A stretch of 64,000 bases of DNA from Pseudacidovorax sp. NFM-22 (GCF_021401245.1 NZ_JACBFY010000002.1:806001-870000), one strand, 5' to 3'. Shown: positions 19,930 to 30,368, counted from the stretch's first letter. Numbers and translations: made by a program. Notes: generated by a model from the sequence alone, not told the origin.

Positions 19930-21816
19930 ATGAACCGCTATCCGGTCTGGAAGTACGCGATCATGGTGATCGTGCTGCTGGTGGGGCTGATCTACACCCT
20001 GCCCAATCTCTTCGGCGAAGCGCCGGCCGTGCAGGTCTCGCCCGCCAAGTCCACCGTCAAGGTGGATGCCTCGACGCAGCAGCGCGTGGAGGCGGCGCTC
20101 AAGGCCGCCAACCTCACGCCCGACATGCTGACGCTGGATGCCAACTCCATCCGCGCCCGCTTCGGCAGCACCGACGAGCAGCTCAAGGCGCGCGACGTGC
20201 TGCAGCATGCGCTGGTGCCCGACGCCAACGACGCACCCTACGTGGTGGCGCTGAACCTGGTGTCGCGCTCGCCGACCTGGCTGTCGGCACTGCATGCCTT
20301 CCCGATGTACCTCGGCCTGGACCTGCGAGGCGGCGTGCACTTCATGCTGCAGGTGGACATGCAAGGCGCCCTGGACAAGCGCGCCGAGACCTTCGCCAGC
20401 GACCTGCGCACGGCCCTGCGCGACAAGAACATCCGCGGCGCCGCCGTCACGCGCAATGGCCAGGCCATCGAGGTGCGCCTGCGCGACGCCGCCGCCCAGC
20501 AGGCCACGCAGAACCTGATCCAGGACCAGTTCACCGACCTCGCGGCCGCCGCCAGCCAGGACGGCAACGACTACAAGCTGGCCGTGACCATCAAGCCCGA
20601 GGCGGCCCGCCGCCTGGAAGACAGCGCGCTCAAGCAGAACATCACCACGCTGCACAACCGGATCAACGAACTGGGCGTGGCCGAGCCGGTGATCCAGCAG
20701 CAGGGCCTGGACCGCATCATCGTGCAGCTGCCCGGCGTGCAGGACACGGCCAAGGCCAAGGAAATCCTGGGCCGCACCGCGACGCTGGAACTGCGCCTGG
20801 TGGACGAAAGCGCCGAAGGCCGCGCCGCCGAACTGGGCACCGGCCCGGTGCCCTTCGGCTCGGAGCGCTTCGTGGATCGCGAAGGCCGTCCGGTGATCGT
20901 CAAGAAGCAGGTCATCATCAGCGGCGAGAACCTCACCGACGCGCAGCCGGGCTTCGACTCGCAGACGCAGCAGCCCAAGGTCGACCTGACCGTGGACGCC
21001 AAGGGCGGCCGCATCATGCGCGACGTCAGCCGCGAGAACTACCGCAAGCGCCTGGCCATCCTGCTGTTCGAGAAGGGCAAGGGCGAAGTGCTGACGGCGC
21101 CGTCGATCAACGGCGAGCTGGGCACCCGCTTCCAGATCTCCGGCTCGATGAACGTGGTCGAGGCCAACGACCTGGCCCTGCTGCTGCGCGCCGGCTCGCT
21201 GGCCGCGCCGATGGAGATCATCGAAGAGCGCACCATCGGCCCGAGCCTGGGTGCCGACAACATCGCCATGGGCTTCAAGAGCGTGGCCTACGGCTTCCTG
21301 GCGATCATGGTGTTCATGTGCGTGTACTACGCGCTGTTCGGCGTGTTCTCGTCCATCGCGCTGGGCGTGAACCTGCTGCTGCTGGTGGCCATCCTGTCGA
21401 TGCTGCAGGCCACGCTCACGCTGCCGGGCATCGCGGCCATGGCGCTGGCCATCGGCGTGGCCATCGACTCCAACGTGCTGATCAACGAGCGCGTGCGCGA
21501 GGAGCTTCGCAACGGCGCCTCGCCGCAGGCCGCCATCCACGCGGGCTACGACCGCGCATGGGGCACCATCCTCGACTCCAACGTCACCACGCTGATCGCG
21601 GGCCTGGCGCTGCTGGCCTTCGGCTCGGGCCCGGTGCGCGGCTTCGCGGTGGTGCACTGCATCGGCATCGTCACCTCGATGTTCTCGGCCGTGTTCTTCT
21701 CGCGCGGCCTGGTCAACCTCTGGTACGGCCGCAAGAAGAAGCTCAAGAGCGTGTCCATCGGCACCGTCTGGCGCCCGGGCCAGGCCGAAGAGACCTCCCT
21801 GGCCAAGGCCAAGTAA
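19930..21816 (+). CDS. secD: Protein translocase subunit SecD
   Basis: 628 residues from the ATG at 19930, which places the first membrane segment (KYAIMVIVLLVGLIYTLPN) at the N terminus. SecD uses the proton gradient to help pull proteins through SecYEG. A large periplasmic region (about residues 40-440) contains LGLDLRGGVHFMLQVDM, a family signature. The C-terminal third carries five membrane segments with the conserved GVAIDSNVLINERVREE. The length agrees with betaproteobacterial SecD. secF starts 24 bases after its stop. Confidence 0.97.
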   Translation: MNRYPVWKYAIMVIVLLVGLIYTLPNLFGEAPAVQVSPAKSTVKVDASTQQRVEAALKAANLTPDMLTLDANSIRARFGSTDEQLKARDVLQHALVPDANDAPYVVALNLVSRSPTWLSALHAFPMYLGLDLRGGVHFMLQVDMQGALDKRAETFASDLRTALRDKNIRGAAVTRNGQAIEVRLRDAAAQQATQNLIQDQFTDLAAAASQDGNDYKLAVTIKPEAARRLEDSALKQNITTLHNRINELGVAEPVIQQQGLDRIIVQLPGVQDTAKAKEILGRTATLELRLVDESAEGRAAELGTGPVPFGSERFVDREGRPVIVKKQVIISGENLTDAQPGFDSQTQQPKVDLTVDAKGGRIMRDVSRENYRKRLAILLFEKGKGEVLTAPSINGELGTRFQISGSMNVVEANDLALLLRAGSLAAPMEIIEERTIGPSLGADNIAMGFKSVAYGFLAIMVFMCVYYALFGVFSSIALGVNLLLLVAILSMLQATLTLPGIAAMALAIGVAIDSNVLINERVREELRNGASPQAAIHAGYDRAWGTILDSNVTTLIAGLALLAFGSGPVRGFAVVHCIGIVTSMFSAVFFSRGLVNLWYGRKKKLKSVSIGTVWRPGQAEETSLAKAK

Positions 21817-21840
21817 GCCGCGGAACGGAGCACAACGACC

Positions 21841-22797
21841 ATGGAATTCTTCCGCATCCACCGCACCATCCCGTTCATGCGCTATGCGAAGGTGCTGAAC
21901 GCGATCTCGATCATCACCTTCATCGCCGCCGTCTTCTTCCTGTTCCACCGCGGGCTGCACCTGTCGGTGGAGTTCACCGGCGGCACGGTGATGGAGGTGA
22001 ACTACCCGCAGGCGGCCGAGCTCGACAAGGTGCGCAGCGCCGTCAGCGGCCTGGGCTACCAGGACGTGCAGGTGCAGAACTTCGGCAGCTCGCGCGACGT
22101 GATGATCCGCCTGCCCGCCCAGAAAGGCGTGAGCTCGCAGGAGCAGAGCAACCGCGTGATGACCGCGCTCAAGACGGTCGACCCGGCGGTGCAGTTGCGC
22201 CGCAACGAGTTCGTCGGCCCGCAGGTGGGCGACGAACTCACCACCAACGGCCTCAAGGCGCTGGGCATGGTGGTGGTGGGCATCATGATCTACCTGGCCT
22301 TGCGCTTCGAATGGAAGTTCGCCCTCTCCACGGTGCTGGCCAACCTGCACGACGTGGTGATCATCCTGGGCTTCTTCGCCTTCTTCCAGTGGGAGTTCTC
22401 GCTGGCGGTGCTGGCGGCGGTGCTGGCGGTGCTGGGCTATTCGGTGAACGAGTCGGTCGTGATCTTCGACCGGATCCGCGAGAACTTCCGGCGCTATCGC
22501 AAGATGGACACGGTCGAGATCATCGACAGCGCCATCACGGGCACCATCAGCCGCACGATCATCACCCACGGTTCCACCCAGCTGGTGGTGCTGTCGATGT
22601 TCTTCTTCGGCGGCCCGACGCTGCACTACTTCGCGCTGGCGCTGACCATCGGCATCTGCTTCGGCATCTATTCCTCCTGCTTCGTGGCGGCTTCCATCGC
22701 CATGTGGCTGGGCGTGAAGCGCGAGGACCTGATCAAGGGCGGCCCGGCCAAGCGCGACGAGGATCCGAACGATCCCAACGCCGGCGCCACGGTGTAA
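21841..22797 (+). CDS. secF: Protein translocase subunit SecF
   Basis: 318 residues, partner of SecD in the membrane complex. The N-terminal membrane segment (LNAISIITFIAAVFFLFHRG) leads to the periplasmic part with LSVEFTGGTVMEV. Five further segments follow, with the conserved GYSVNESVVIFDRIRENFR and TISRTIITHGSTQLVVLSMF. Same strand, 24 bases after secD, and followed by a strong terminator, so it ends the operon. Confidence 0.97.
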   Translation: MEFFRIHRTIPFMRYAKVLNAISIITFIAAVFFLFHRGLHLSVEFTGGTVMEVNYPQAAELDKVRSAVSGLGYQDVQVQNFGSSRDVMIRLPAQKGVSSQEQSNRVMTALKTVDPAVQLRRNEFVGPQVGDELTTNGLKALGMVVVGIMIYLALRFEWKFALSTVLANLHDVVIILGFFAFFQWEFSLAVLAAVLAVLGYSVNESVVIFDRIRENFRRYRKMDTVEIIDSAITGTISRTIITHGSTQLVVLSMFFFGGPTLHYFALALTIGICFGIYSSCFVAASIAMWLGVKREDLIKGGPAKRDEDPNDPNAGATV

Positions 22798-22819
22798 GCG
22801 CGCACCGGCACCCACGTCC

Positions 22820-22848
22820 AACCCGGCCCCGGCCGGGTTTTTTCTTTT
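22820..22848 (+). terminator. Rho-independent terminator after secF
   Basis: Inverted repeat AACCCGGCC / GGCCGGGTT (22820-22839), then a T-rich tract to about 22848, starting 23 bases after the secF stop. Confidence 0.9.
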
Positions 22849-23086
22849 CCGGACAGGAGATGACGCAGTCGGTGCCGCGCGTATCTGTGCAGCCTGTCGC
22901 CTTCTCGACGCTTTTCTGACCCGGGCTTCGGGACTTGGGCGGACCCCGCATACGGTGCAGTGGCAGCCTCCGTTACATTCGAACCAGTTGGAATTAACAA
23001 CAATTCACTATCTTTCGTTCCGCCTGTCTTGTCCGCTGCGTGAACGCCCTGCCCGCTGCCGGCGCTGATGCGCCCTCCCTGTCGCC

Positions 23087-25519
23087 ATGAGCCCTTCGCT
23101 CCCCCGCGAATCTGCCCTGCTGCTCGCGCGCGAGTCGCGCGAGCGCTTCGTGCACGCCATGGAGGCGGCGGTGCTGCGCACCACCCAGGCCGTGCGCGAC
23201 CGGCTGCTGGCCTTGGCCGGCGAGGTGGGCACGGCGCGCAAGATGCAGGAGAACCGCGATCACCTGCTGGCCTGGGAGGCCGACCACGCGCGCTGGCTGG
23301 AGGCGGTGCGCCAGCGCTGGTCGCAGGCCCTGTCGCAGGCTCCGGCCGCGGGCACCTCGACCAGCGGATCGCTGCGGCTGGAGCTGGTGGGCGACGAGGT
23401 CGTGGAGAACAGCATCCTGGTCTCGCGGCTGGCGATGGCGCTCCAGGACCGCTCGCCCTTCGAACTGAATGAACTGAAGCTGCGCATCCAGCATCTGGAG
23501 GGCAGCAGCGGCGCCGACTGGGCATCCGGCGACGTGCTGCGGCCGGAGACGCTGGCCTCCATCCTGGTCGAGGAATGGACATCGACCGGACTGCCGCGCG
23601 CCCTGTGGTCGCAGGTGCAGGACATCCTCGCGGGCCACCTCGGCGATGCCGCCAGCAAGGGCTACGAGGCCCTGAATGCCTTCCTGATCGCGCGCGGGGT
23701 GATGCCGGAGATCGAACTGCGCAGCCTGGTGCGGCGCGGCGCGGACAGTGGCGCCAGTCCCCTGGGCCCGGCGAGCGGGAGCGCACCGTCCGGCCGCCAG
23801 GGGGCCGCGGGCCCCTGGGATCGCACCCGGGCCATGCCCGACGCCGCCCCCTTCGCCGCGAGCCCCGGCGCCATGGCTTCCGCGCGACAGCAGGCCAGCG
23901 CCGTGCTCGGGCGGCTGCGGCGCATCATCGGCGGCGTGGTGGCCGGGGGGGGCGAAGGCGGCCCGACCTCCCTCGGGGGTGGGGGCGCGAGCGGCATTCC
24001 CACCGCCCCCGGCGGGCACAGCGGCCGCGGGGGCGCCCCCGGCCCGGCCTACGCCTACGGCGCGGGCCCCACGGGCCCCACGGACGGCCCGATGCCCATG
24101 GGCGCCGAGCGGCGCAGCTGGGCCACCAACACCGGCGCCCAGGCCTTCACCGCCGCCATCGCCGACGTGGAAGCCGCCTATCCCTTCAACGTGGGCGTGT
24201 ACGTGGATGTGGCCGAGCCCGGCCTCATGCAGCGTGCCGCCAGCGACCTTCGGCGCCAGAGCGGCGAGCTCAAGCGGCGTGCGCCCACGTCGGCCGACAA
24301 GGCGACGGTGGAAGTGGTCGCGCTGATGTTCCAGTCCATCCTGGCCGAAGAGCGCATTCCCTTCTCCGTGCGCGTGTGGTTCGCCCGGCTGCAGATGCCC
24401 GTGCTGCGGGTGGCGGTGGCCGATGCGGAGTTCTTCGCCTCCCTGCAGCATCCGGCGCGCATGCTGATCGACCGCATGGGCTCGGTCGTAATGGGCTTCG
24501 ACGCCGCCGCCATCTCCGGCAGCGCGCTGGAGAGCGAGATCCGCCGCGTGGTGCAGGTGATCGAGCAATACCCGGAAACCGGCCAGCGCGTGTTCAAGCT
24601 GGTCTACGACGAGTTCGTGGCCTTCCTCTCCAAGTACCTGACCCAGAACGACGCCACCCAGAAGGTGATGAGCGTCGCGCAGCAGGTGGAGCAGAAAGAG
24701 ACGTTGGCCATCCAGTACACCATCGAGCTTCGCAAGATGCTCAACGACATGCCGGTGCGCGAGGAGATCCGCGAGTTCCTGTTCAAGGTGTGGGCGGAGG
24801 TGCTGGCCATCGGCGCGCTCAAGTACGGCGCACAGGACGAGCAGACGGCGCAGTTGCGCCGGGTGGCGTCCGAGCTGGTCTGGGCCGCGAGCGCCAAGCC
24901 CAGCCGCAGCGAGCGCGCCCGCATGATCCAGGCCCTGCCCTCGCTGCTGCAGCGCCTGCGCCAGGGCATGGACCTGATGGGCCTGACCGGGCAGCCGCAG
25001 GAGGACCACATCCGGACGCTGGGCCGCACGCTCTCGGACGCCTTCACGGCCAAGACCGAGAGCATTCCCGCCGCGCAGATCGAGAACCTGGCGGGCCGGC
25101 TGGCCAATCTGGAGGCGGTGATCGCGGACCAGAGCGCCGAGCCGCTGGCCCTCGACTCGACCCACCTGGAGCTGTTGCTGGGCATCGACGTGTCGTCGAT
25201 GGAAGTGCTGGCCAACAACGGCGCCGAGGCGCCGCCGGAGGCGCTGGAATGGGCCAACGCGCTGCAGGTGGGCGCCTGGTTCCTCCTCGACCACAACGGA
25301 CGGCCCAGCCAGGTGCAGTTCGTGTGGCGCAGCAAGCACCGCCAGCTGCACTTGTTCGGCTCGCCCGATGGCCGGCAGTTCCTGATCCAGGCCCAGCGCC
25401 TTGCCGCCTACCTGCACGGCGGCCTGCTCGTACCGGCGGAAGAGGAGACGCTGACCGTCCGCGCCACCCGCGAGGCCCTGGCCAAGATCGACGCCAATCC
25501 GGAGCGGCTGCTGAGCTAG
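23087..25519 (+). CDS. DUF1631-family protein
   Basis: 810 residues with no signal peptide, matching the large betaproteobacterial DUF1631 family in length and in conserved stretches (FVHAMEAAVLRTTQAVRDRL at the N terminus, QVIEQYPETGQRVFKLVYDEF in the middle). A Gly/Pro/Ala-rich linker at residues about 215-330 separates an N-terminal helical part from the larger C-terminal part. Near the end it carries a PilZ-like region (LQVGAWFLLDHNGRPSQVQFVW). That suggests cyclic-di-GMP or flagellar/regulatory links, but no function is established. Older databases mislabel the family as thymidine phosphorylase; nothing supports that here. Standing alone behind the secF terminator. Confidence 0.85.
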   Translation: MSPSLPRESALLLARESRERFVHAMEAAVLRTTQAVRDRLLALAGEVGTARKMQENRDHLLAWEADHARWLEAVRQRWSQALSQAPAAGTSTSGSLRLELVGDEVVENSILVSRLAMALQDRSPFELNELKLRIQHLEGSSGADWASGDVLRPETLASILVEEWTSTGLPRALWSQVQDILAGHLGDAASKGYEALNAFLIARGVMPEIELRSLVRRGADSGASPLGPASGSAPSGRQGAAGPWDRTRAMPDAAPFAASPGAMASARQQASAVLGRLRRIIGGVVAGGGEGGPTSLGGGGASGIPTAPGGHSGRGGAPGPAYAYGAGPTGPTDGPMPMGAERRSWATNTGAQAFTAAIADVEAAYPFNVGVYVDVAEPGLMQRAASDLRRQSGELKRRAPTSADKATVEVVALMFQSILAEERIPFSVRVWFARLQMPVLRVAVADAEFFASLQHPARMLIDRMGSVVMGFDAAAISGSALESEIRRVVQVIEQYPETGQRVFKLVYDEFVAFLSKYLTQNDATQKVMSVAQQVEQKETLAIQYTIELRKMLNDMPVREEIREFLFKVWAEVLAIGALKYGAQDEQTAQLRRVASELVWAASAKPSRSERARMIQALPSLLQRLRQGMDLMGLTGQPQEDHIRTLGRTLSDAFTAKTESIPAAQIENLAGRLANLEAVIADQSAEPLALDSTHLELLLGIDVSSMEVLANNGAEAPPEALEWANALQVGAWFLLDHNGRPSQVQFVWRSKHRQLHLFGSPDGRQFLIQAQRLAAYLHGGLLVPAEEETLTVRATREALAKIDANPERLLS

Positions 25520-25595
25520 AACATCAGATCACCCCCCATGCCGCTTCGCGGCTCCCCCCTCTCTGGCGCCTTCGGCTTGGAGGGGGGCGCACCCA

Positions 25596-25649
25596 GCGGC
25601 CTGGCGAAGCCAGTTCCGCGGGTGCTCTGGCGTGGCCTGCTCCGCGGCC
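25596..25649 (+). repeat. Dispersed intergenic repeat, copy 2
   Basis: Near-identical to 10694-10748 and in the same orientation. It is preceded by an inverted C-run/G-run (CCCCCCTCT at 25554 to AGGGGGG at 25581). It occupies part of the 268-base gap between the DUF1631 gene and dprA, which otherwise holds nothing recognisable. Confidence 0.7.
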
Positions 25650-25787
25650 GCTCGATCCTTATCAGCTCGAGCTTTCATGCCGAAGTCGGCATCGCGGGTC
25701 TTCGAACGCGGCCTGCCGCATGCTTGCCCGATAGGCGCGGAAGAATCGCCAACGAACCGCGGCCAGCCCGCCGCCAACCGGGCGTGT

Positions 25788-26969
25788 TCAGCCCAGTTCG
25801 ATGCGCTGGAACAGGCCGCCGGGCAGTCGACCGACGCGGCCGTCCAGTTCCAGCTCCAGAAGCCGGGCCTGCAGCACTGGCGTGGGCAGGCCGGTGCGGG
25901 CGCAGAGCGTGTCCAGGGTGGCGGGCGCATGGCCGAGGTGCTTCAGCAGCACGTCGCCGTCCGCCGGCCCGGGCGTGGCCGCATCTTCGACCTCGCGCTC
26001 GCCTTCGTTCTCGAAGAGCGAGGCAGTGCCTGGGGCGGATGCCGCAGCGGGCCGGCGCAGTTCCTCCAGCACATCTGCGGCGGTTTCCACCAGCTTGGCG
26101 CCCTGGCGGATCAAGGCATGGCAGCCCCGCGACTGCGGCGAGTGGATGGAGCCGGGGATGGCGAACACCTCCTTGCCCTGCTCGACCGCGCAGCGCGCCG
26201 TGATCAGCGAGCCGGAGGCCAGCGCCGCCTCCACCACGAGCGTGCCCTGCGACAGCCCGGAGATCAGCCGGTTGCGGCGGGGGAAGTTGGCCGTGAGCGG
26301 CGGCGTGCCCAGCGGCTGTTCGCTCAGGATCACGCCCCGGGCCGCGATGCGGTGGGCCAGCGACCGGTGGCGCGCCGGGTAGACGCGGTCCAACCCCGTG
26401 CCCACCACCGCGATGGTGCTCAGCCGGCCATCCGCCGCCGTGGCCGCCTCCAGTGCGCCCTCGTGCGCCGCCCCGTCCACGCCCAGCGCCAGGCCCGAGA
26501 CGATGGGCAGGCCGGCCTCGGCCAGCGCGCGGGCGAAGAGGCGTGCATCGACGGCGCCCTGCGGTGTGGGATTGCGGCTGCCCACGATGGCCAGGCCGTC
26601 GCCGGGCAACGGCGCATCCACCAGCCCGGCCGGGCCGAGCAGGTAGAGGATCAGCGGCGGATCAGCAATCTCCAGCAGCCCCGGCGGATAGGCCGCATCG
26701 CCCAGGGCGACGATGCGGTGCACGGCGCCCTCGGGGCCCGTCGCATCCAGCCATTCACGGGTGCGGTCGAGCATGGCCGCGAAGCCTTCCTGCTCGTCGA
26801 GCAACGCCCGGGCCTGGGCCGGGCTGCACAGCGCCTCCAGGGCGGCGGCCGGTTGCGCGAACACCGCGTCCGGCCATCCGAAGGCCGTGAGCAGCCTTCT
26901 TGCGGTACCGGCCCCTACACCGGGGGCCAGGGCCAGCCGCAGCCAGCCCGCCAGATCCTCCCTCTCCAC
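25788..26969 (-). CDS. dprA: DNA-processing protein DprA (Smf)
   Basis: 393 residues. DprA protects incoming single-stranded DNA during natural transformation and loads RecA onto it. The N-terminal helical part (MEREDLAGWLRLALAPGVGAG) precedes the Rossmann-like core with AIVGSRNPTPQG, VSGLALGVDGAAHEGAL and GTGLDRVYPARHR. The C-terminal 65 residues look like the winged-helix DprA domain (LLKHLGHAPATLDTLCARTG). It lies 16 bases after the LysM gene on the same strand, so the pair is probably co-transcribed. Confidence 0.95.
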   Translation of the reverse strand: MEREDLAGWLRLALAPGVGAGTARRLLTAFGWPDAVFAQPAAALEALCSPAQARALLDEQEGFAAMLDRTREWLDATGPEGAVHRIVALGDAAYPPGLLEIADPPLILYLLGPAGLVDAPLPGDGLAIVGSRNPTPQGAVDARLFARALAEAGLPIVSGLALGVDGAAHEGALEAATAADGRLSTIAVVGTGLDRVYPARHRSLAHRIAARGVILSEQPLGTPPLTANFPRRNRLISGLSQGTLVVEAALASGSLITARCAVEQGKEVFAIPGSIHSPQSRGCHALIRQGAKLVETAADVLEELRRPAAASAPGTASLFENEGEREVEDAATPGPADGDVLLKHLGHAPATLDTLCARTGLPTPVLQARLLELELDGRVGRLPGGLFQRIELG

Positions 26970-26985
26970 CCCACGCTCTTGTTGC

Positions 26986-28167
26986 TCAGGGATTGGCGAG
27001 GCGGTCGCCCGCGCGGGGCGTGTCGGTGATCTCGAGCACCAGGGCGTACGAGACGCGCTCGAAGGGACGGAACACCATCAGCAGGCCGATGCGTTCGTCG
27101 GGCAGCTTGAGCGTCTCCTTGTCGCCGCCGGTGCGGTCGACGATGGTCTGGCCGTTCTTGAGGATGGCCAGCACGTTGCCGCTCTCGATGCCGTCGCGCA
27201 GCCCCTTGTTGATGGCCACCACCTGGTTCTGGCCGGCGTACTGCACGCCATTGCCGTAGATCGAGATGATGCGGCCGCCTTCCACCGGCTGGGCCGGCGC
27301 GCGAGGCACGTAGCTGATCAGCTGCTCGGGCGGCTCGGGCAACAGGCGGTCGCCGGCCCGCATCTCCTCGCGGGCGGCGATCACGTCGACCGAGGCCGGC
27401 ACCGCGACGCCCGGCGCCGAGTCGGTGGCCGGCGTCTGCGACTCGCCGCGCACGAGGCGCACGCGGCCCACGTACTGCGCCTCGTAGCCGAGGATCTCGC
27501 CCGTGCCCGGATCCTTGAGCGGCGTGGCGTTGCGGAAGACGCGGTACTGCGGCAGCGGCCCTGCCGGCTCGACCAGCGGCGCCCCGGGTTGGCCGCGGAC
27601 ATAGGCGCGGTCGCCGCGCGACAGCAGCACGCGCTCGTCGTTGCCGGCCACGATGCGCGGGGCGGCGGCCAGCGTGCCCTCTTCGACCACCAGCGGCTCG
27701 GTCAGGAAGGCGTCGATGCGGCTGGGATCGAGGGTGGGCAGTGCGAGGTTGGACGCCGAGTCGTAGCGCGTGCGCGGCGACAGCTTGACCGTGTCGCCGC
27801 TGCCGCCCAGGCCGCGACGCAGACTCAAGCGGGCGCGGCCACCGGTCTTGTCGAGGTAGAGCACCTGGCCGGGATAGATGCGGTGCGGGTTGGCGATCTC
27901 GCCGAGGTTCATGCCCCACAGCTCGGGCCACCGCCAGGGCTTGAGCAGGTACATCTTCGAGATGGCCCAGAGCGTGTCGCCACGCTTGACGGTGTATTCG
28001 TCGGGCGCGTTGGGCGCCAGTTCGGACAGGGGCACGCCTTGCTGGGCCGTCTGCTGCGCGACGGCCCGCTGAGCCGGCGTCACCGGATAGTTCTGCGCGT
28101 GGGCGGCGAAATGACCGAGCAGGGCCGCAGCGGCAAGGGGGATGGCAGGCAGTCGAAGGTGGTACAT
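26986..28167 (-). CDS. LysM-domain peptidoglycan-binding secreted protein
   Basis: 393 residues from the ATG at 28167, chosen because it begins a normal signal peptide (LPAIPLAAAALLGHFAAHAQ). The LysM domain follows at about residues 50-105 (YTVKRGDTLWAISKMYL to IYPGQVLYLD). It is followed by about 280 residues with no known catalytic motif. Probably a periplasmic or surface protein that binds cell-wall glycan. It shares an operon with dprA. It is divergent from def with about 160 bases between, an arrangement common in related bacteria (known from memory, not searched). Confidence 0.88.
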   Translation of the reverse strand: MYHLRLPAIPLAAAALLGHFAAHAQNYPVTPAQRAVAQQTAQQGVPLSELAPNAPDEYTVKRGDTLWAISKMYLLKPWRWPELWGMNLGEIANPHRIYPGQVLYLDKTGGRARLSLRRGLGGSGDTVKLSPRTRYDSASNLALPTLDPSRIDAFLTEPLVVEEGTLAAAPRIVAGNDERVLLSRGDRAYVRGQPGAPLVEPAGPLPQYRVFRNATPLKDPGTGEILGYEAQYVGRVRLVRGESQTPATDSAPGVAVPASVDVIAAREEMRAGDRLLPEPPEQLISYVPRAPAQPVEGGRIISIYGNGVQYAGQNQVVAINKGLRDGIESGNVLAILKNGQTIVDRTGGDKETLKLPDERIGLLMVFRPFERVSYALVLEITDTPRAGDRLANP

Positions 28168-28328
28168 GGTCGGCGCGCCATCCTGCCACGGCGCGGGCGG
28201 GAGTAGCGAATACTCACAATTTGCAACGATTTTGCGCGCAAGCCCTGCCGGCAGCAACGGCATCCGGCCGCAGCGGCGTCGGGCGGGGGTCGAAATGGCG
28301 AAAATAGCCACAACTTTCCGTGAGAGAC

Positions 28329-28859
28329 ATGGCCCTGCGAACCATCCTGAGCTATCCCGACCCGCGCCTGCACACCGTGGCCAAGCCCGTGCAGGCCGTC
28401 GACGCGCGCATCCGCACCCTGGTGGCCGACATGCTCGAGACCATGTACGAAGCCAGCGGCATCGGCCTGGCCGCCACGCAGATCGACGTGCACGAGCGCC
28501 TGGTGGTGATCGACGTGTCCGAGGAGCGCGACGAGCCGCTGGTGCTGATCAATCCCGAGATCGTCTGGGCCAGCGACGAGAAGGTCATGAACGAAGAAGG
28601 CTGCCTGTCGGTGCCCGGCATCTACGACGGCGTGGAGCGTTCCACCGCCGTGCGCGTGCAGGCGCTCGATGCCGAAGGCAACCCGCGCACCATCGAGGCC
28701 GAGGGCCTGCTGGCGATCTGCATCCAGCACGAGCTGGACCACCTGCTGGGCAAGGTGTTCGTCGAATACCTGTCTCCGCTCAAGCGCAACCGCATCAAGA
28801 CCAAGCTGCTGAAGGCGCAACGCGACGTGCAGCGCGAAGGCGGACGGCGCAGCGCATGA
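28329..28859 (+). CDS. def: Peptide deformylase
   Basis: Removes the formyl group from the initiator Met of new proteins. 176 residues from the ATG at 28329; a GTG nine bases upstream is a weaker alternative. The three family motifs are present: GIGLAATQ near residue 44, EGCLSVPG near 90 (metal-binding Cys) and QHELDHLLG near 133 (metal-binding His and catalytic Glu). Its stop overlaps the ATG of the following lipoprotein gene and fmt follows, so this is a formylation/deformylation operon. Confidence 0.97.
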   Translation: MALRTILSYPDPRLHTVAKPVQAVDARIRTLVADMLETMYEASGIGLAATQIDVHERLVVIDVSEERDEPLVLINPEIVWASDEKVMNEEGCLSVPGIYDGVERSTAVRVQALDAEGNPRTIEAEGLLAICIQHELDHLLGKVFVEYLSPLKRNRIKTKLLKAQRDVQREGGRRSA

Positions 28860-29353
28860 ACACCGGCCGTCGCCTCGCCCTCGGGTGCGCACTGGCCGCC
28901 GCCGCCTGGCTGGCGGGCTGCGCCAGCGAGCCGCAATGGGTACCGCCGGGCGCCCCGCGCGCCGAGGTGCTGCAACGGCTCGGCGCGCCCACGGCCACCT
29001 ATCCGCTGCCCGCGGGCGAACGCCTGCAGTACTCCCGCCAGCCCGCCGGATTCGAGGTCAACAACGTCGACCTGGACGCCAGTGGCCACGTCGTGGCCGT
29101 GACGCAGGCGCTCGACGAGGGGCGTTTCGGCCAGATCCTCATCGACCAGTGGCGGGTGCCCGACGTGTTGCGCGCCTTCGGCCGGCCGGAGGAGATCTCG
29201 CGCGTCGGGTCCTTCCAGGGCGACGTCTGGCAGTGGCGCTACCGCCAGCTGAATACGCCGCGCCTGCTGTACATCTACATCGACCCCCAGGGCGTGGTGC
29301 GCCGCTATCACACCGGCGACGACCTGCGCTTCGTGCCGCCCAACCGTCCTTGA
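28856..29353 (+). CDS. Small outer-membrane-type lipoprotein, unknown function
   Basis: 165 residues. The signal peptide ends in the lipobox LAGC at residue about 21, so the mature protein is a lipid-anchored protein starting at Cys. Two repeats of a small pattern occur: [18 protein letters not shown] then [10 protein letters not shown], and [14 protein letters not shown] then [10 protein letters not shown]. These resemble the SmpA/BamE-type fold found in several envelope lipoproteins. Its ATGA overlap with def and the 16 bases to fmt indicate one transcript, although its role there is unclear. Confidence 0.85.
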   Translation: MNTGRRLALGCALAAAAWLAGCASEPQWVPPGAPRAEVLQRLGAPTATYPLPAGERLQYSRQPAGFEVNNVDLDASGHVVAVTQALDEGRFGQILIDQWRVPDVLRAFGRPEEISRVGSFQGDVWQWRYRQLNTPRLLYIYIDPQGVVRRYHTGDDLRFVPPNRP

Positions 29354-29369
29354 AAGCAGTTCCCCACCG

Positions 29370-30368
29370 ATGAGGATCGTCTTCGCGGGCACGCCCGAAT
29401 TCGCCCGCGTGGCGCTCGAAGCCCTGGATGCCGCCGGCATCGAGATCGCCCTGGTCCTGACACAGCCCGACCGCCCCGCCGGCCGCGGCATGAAGCTGCA
29501 GGCCTCGCCGGTCAAGGCGCATGCCCTGACCCGGGGATGGCCGGTGGCCCAGCCCCGCAGCCTGCGCCTGGATGGCAGGTACCCCGAGGACGCGGCCTTG
29601 GCCCGTGAAGCGCTGGTCGCCGCGCGCGCCGATGCGATGGTGGTCGCCGCCTACGGCCTGATCCTGCCCCAGTGGGTCCTGGACCTGATGGCCGGCCCGG
29701 GCGAAGGGGCGCCAGCCGGCACCCGGGCCCTGGGCTGCCTCAACATCCACGCCAGCCTGCTGCCCCGCTGGCGCGGCGCGGCGCCCATCCACCGGGCCAT
29801 CGAGGCGGGCGACGCCGAAACGGGCGTGACCATCATGCAGATGGACGCCGGCCTGGACACGGGCGACATGCTGCTGGCCGAATCCCTGGCCATCGGCGCC
29901 GAAGAAAGCACCGGCCAGTTGCACGACCGCCTGGCTTCGATGGGCGGGCGGCTGATCGTGCAGGCGCTGCGCCAAGCTGAGACCGGGCCGCTGCCGCGCA
30001 CGCCCCAGCCGGCCGACGGTGTGACCTACGCCCACAAGATCGAAAAGGCCGAGGCCCGCATCGACTGGACGCAGGACGCCGCCACCCTGGCCCGCCGGGT
30101 GCGCGCCTTCGATCCCTTCCCGGGGGCCGTGGCCGAGCTGGACGGCCAGCCGCTGAAGATCTGGGCGGCGCAGGCACGACCCGCGGCTGGCGACACCGGC
30201 CCGGCGCTGGGCACCGTGCTGCGCGCCGATGCCGAGGGTGTCGTCATCGCGGCCGGCGGCGGCAGCCTGCTGGTGGCCACGCAATTGCAGCGGGCTGGCG
30301 GCAAGCGCCTGGCGGCGGCCGACTTCCTGCGCGGGGCGCCCCTGGCCGCCGGCACGGTGCTGGCCTGA
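29370..30368 (+). CDS. fmt: Methionyl-tRNA formyltransferase
   Basis: Adds the formyl group to initiator Met-tRNA using 10-formyl-tetrahydrofolate. The 332 residues match the family. Visible are [17 protein letters not shown] at the start, the catalytic loop [20 protein letters not shown] and the Asp-containing [12 protein letters not shown] smaller C-terminal tRNA-binding domain follows from about residue 220. It follows def and the lipoprotein gene, and its TGA overlaps the azlC ATG (TGATG), pointing to translational coupling. Confidence 0.97.
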   Translation: MRIVFAGTPEFARVALEALDAAGIEIALVLTQPDRPAGRGMKLQASPVKAHALTRGWPVAQPRSLRLDGRYPEDAALAREALVAARADAMVVAAYGLILPQWVLDLMAGPGEGAPAGTRALGCLNIHASLLPRWRGAAPIHRAIEAGDAETGVTIMQMDAGLDTGDMLLAESLAIGAEESTGQLHDRLASMGGRLIVQALRQAETGPLPRTPQPADGVTYAHKIEKAEARIDWTQDAATLARRVRAFDPFPGAVAELDGQPLKIWAAQARPAAGDTGPALGTVLRADAEGVVIAAGGGSLLVATQLQRAGGKRLAAADFLRGAPLAAGTVLA

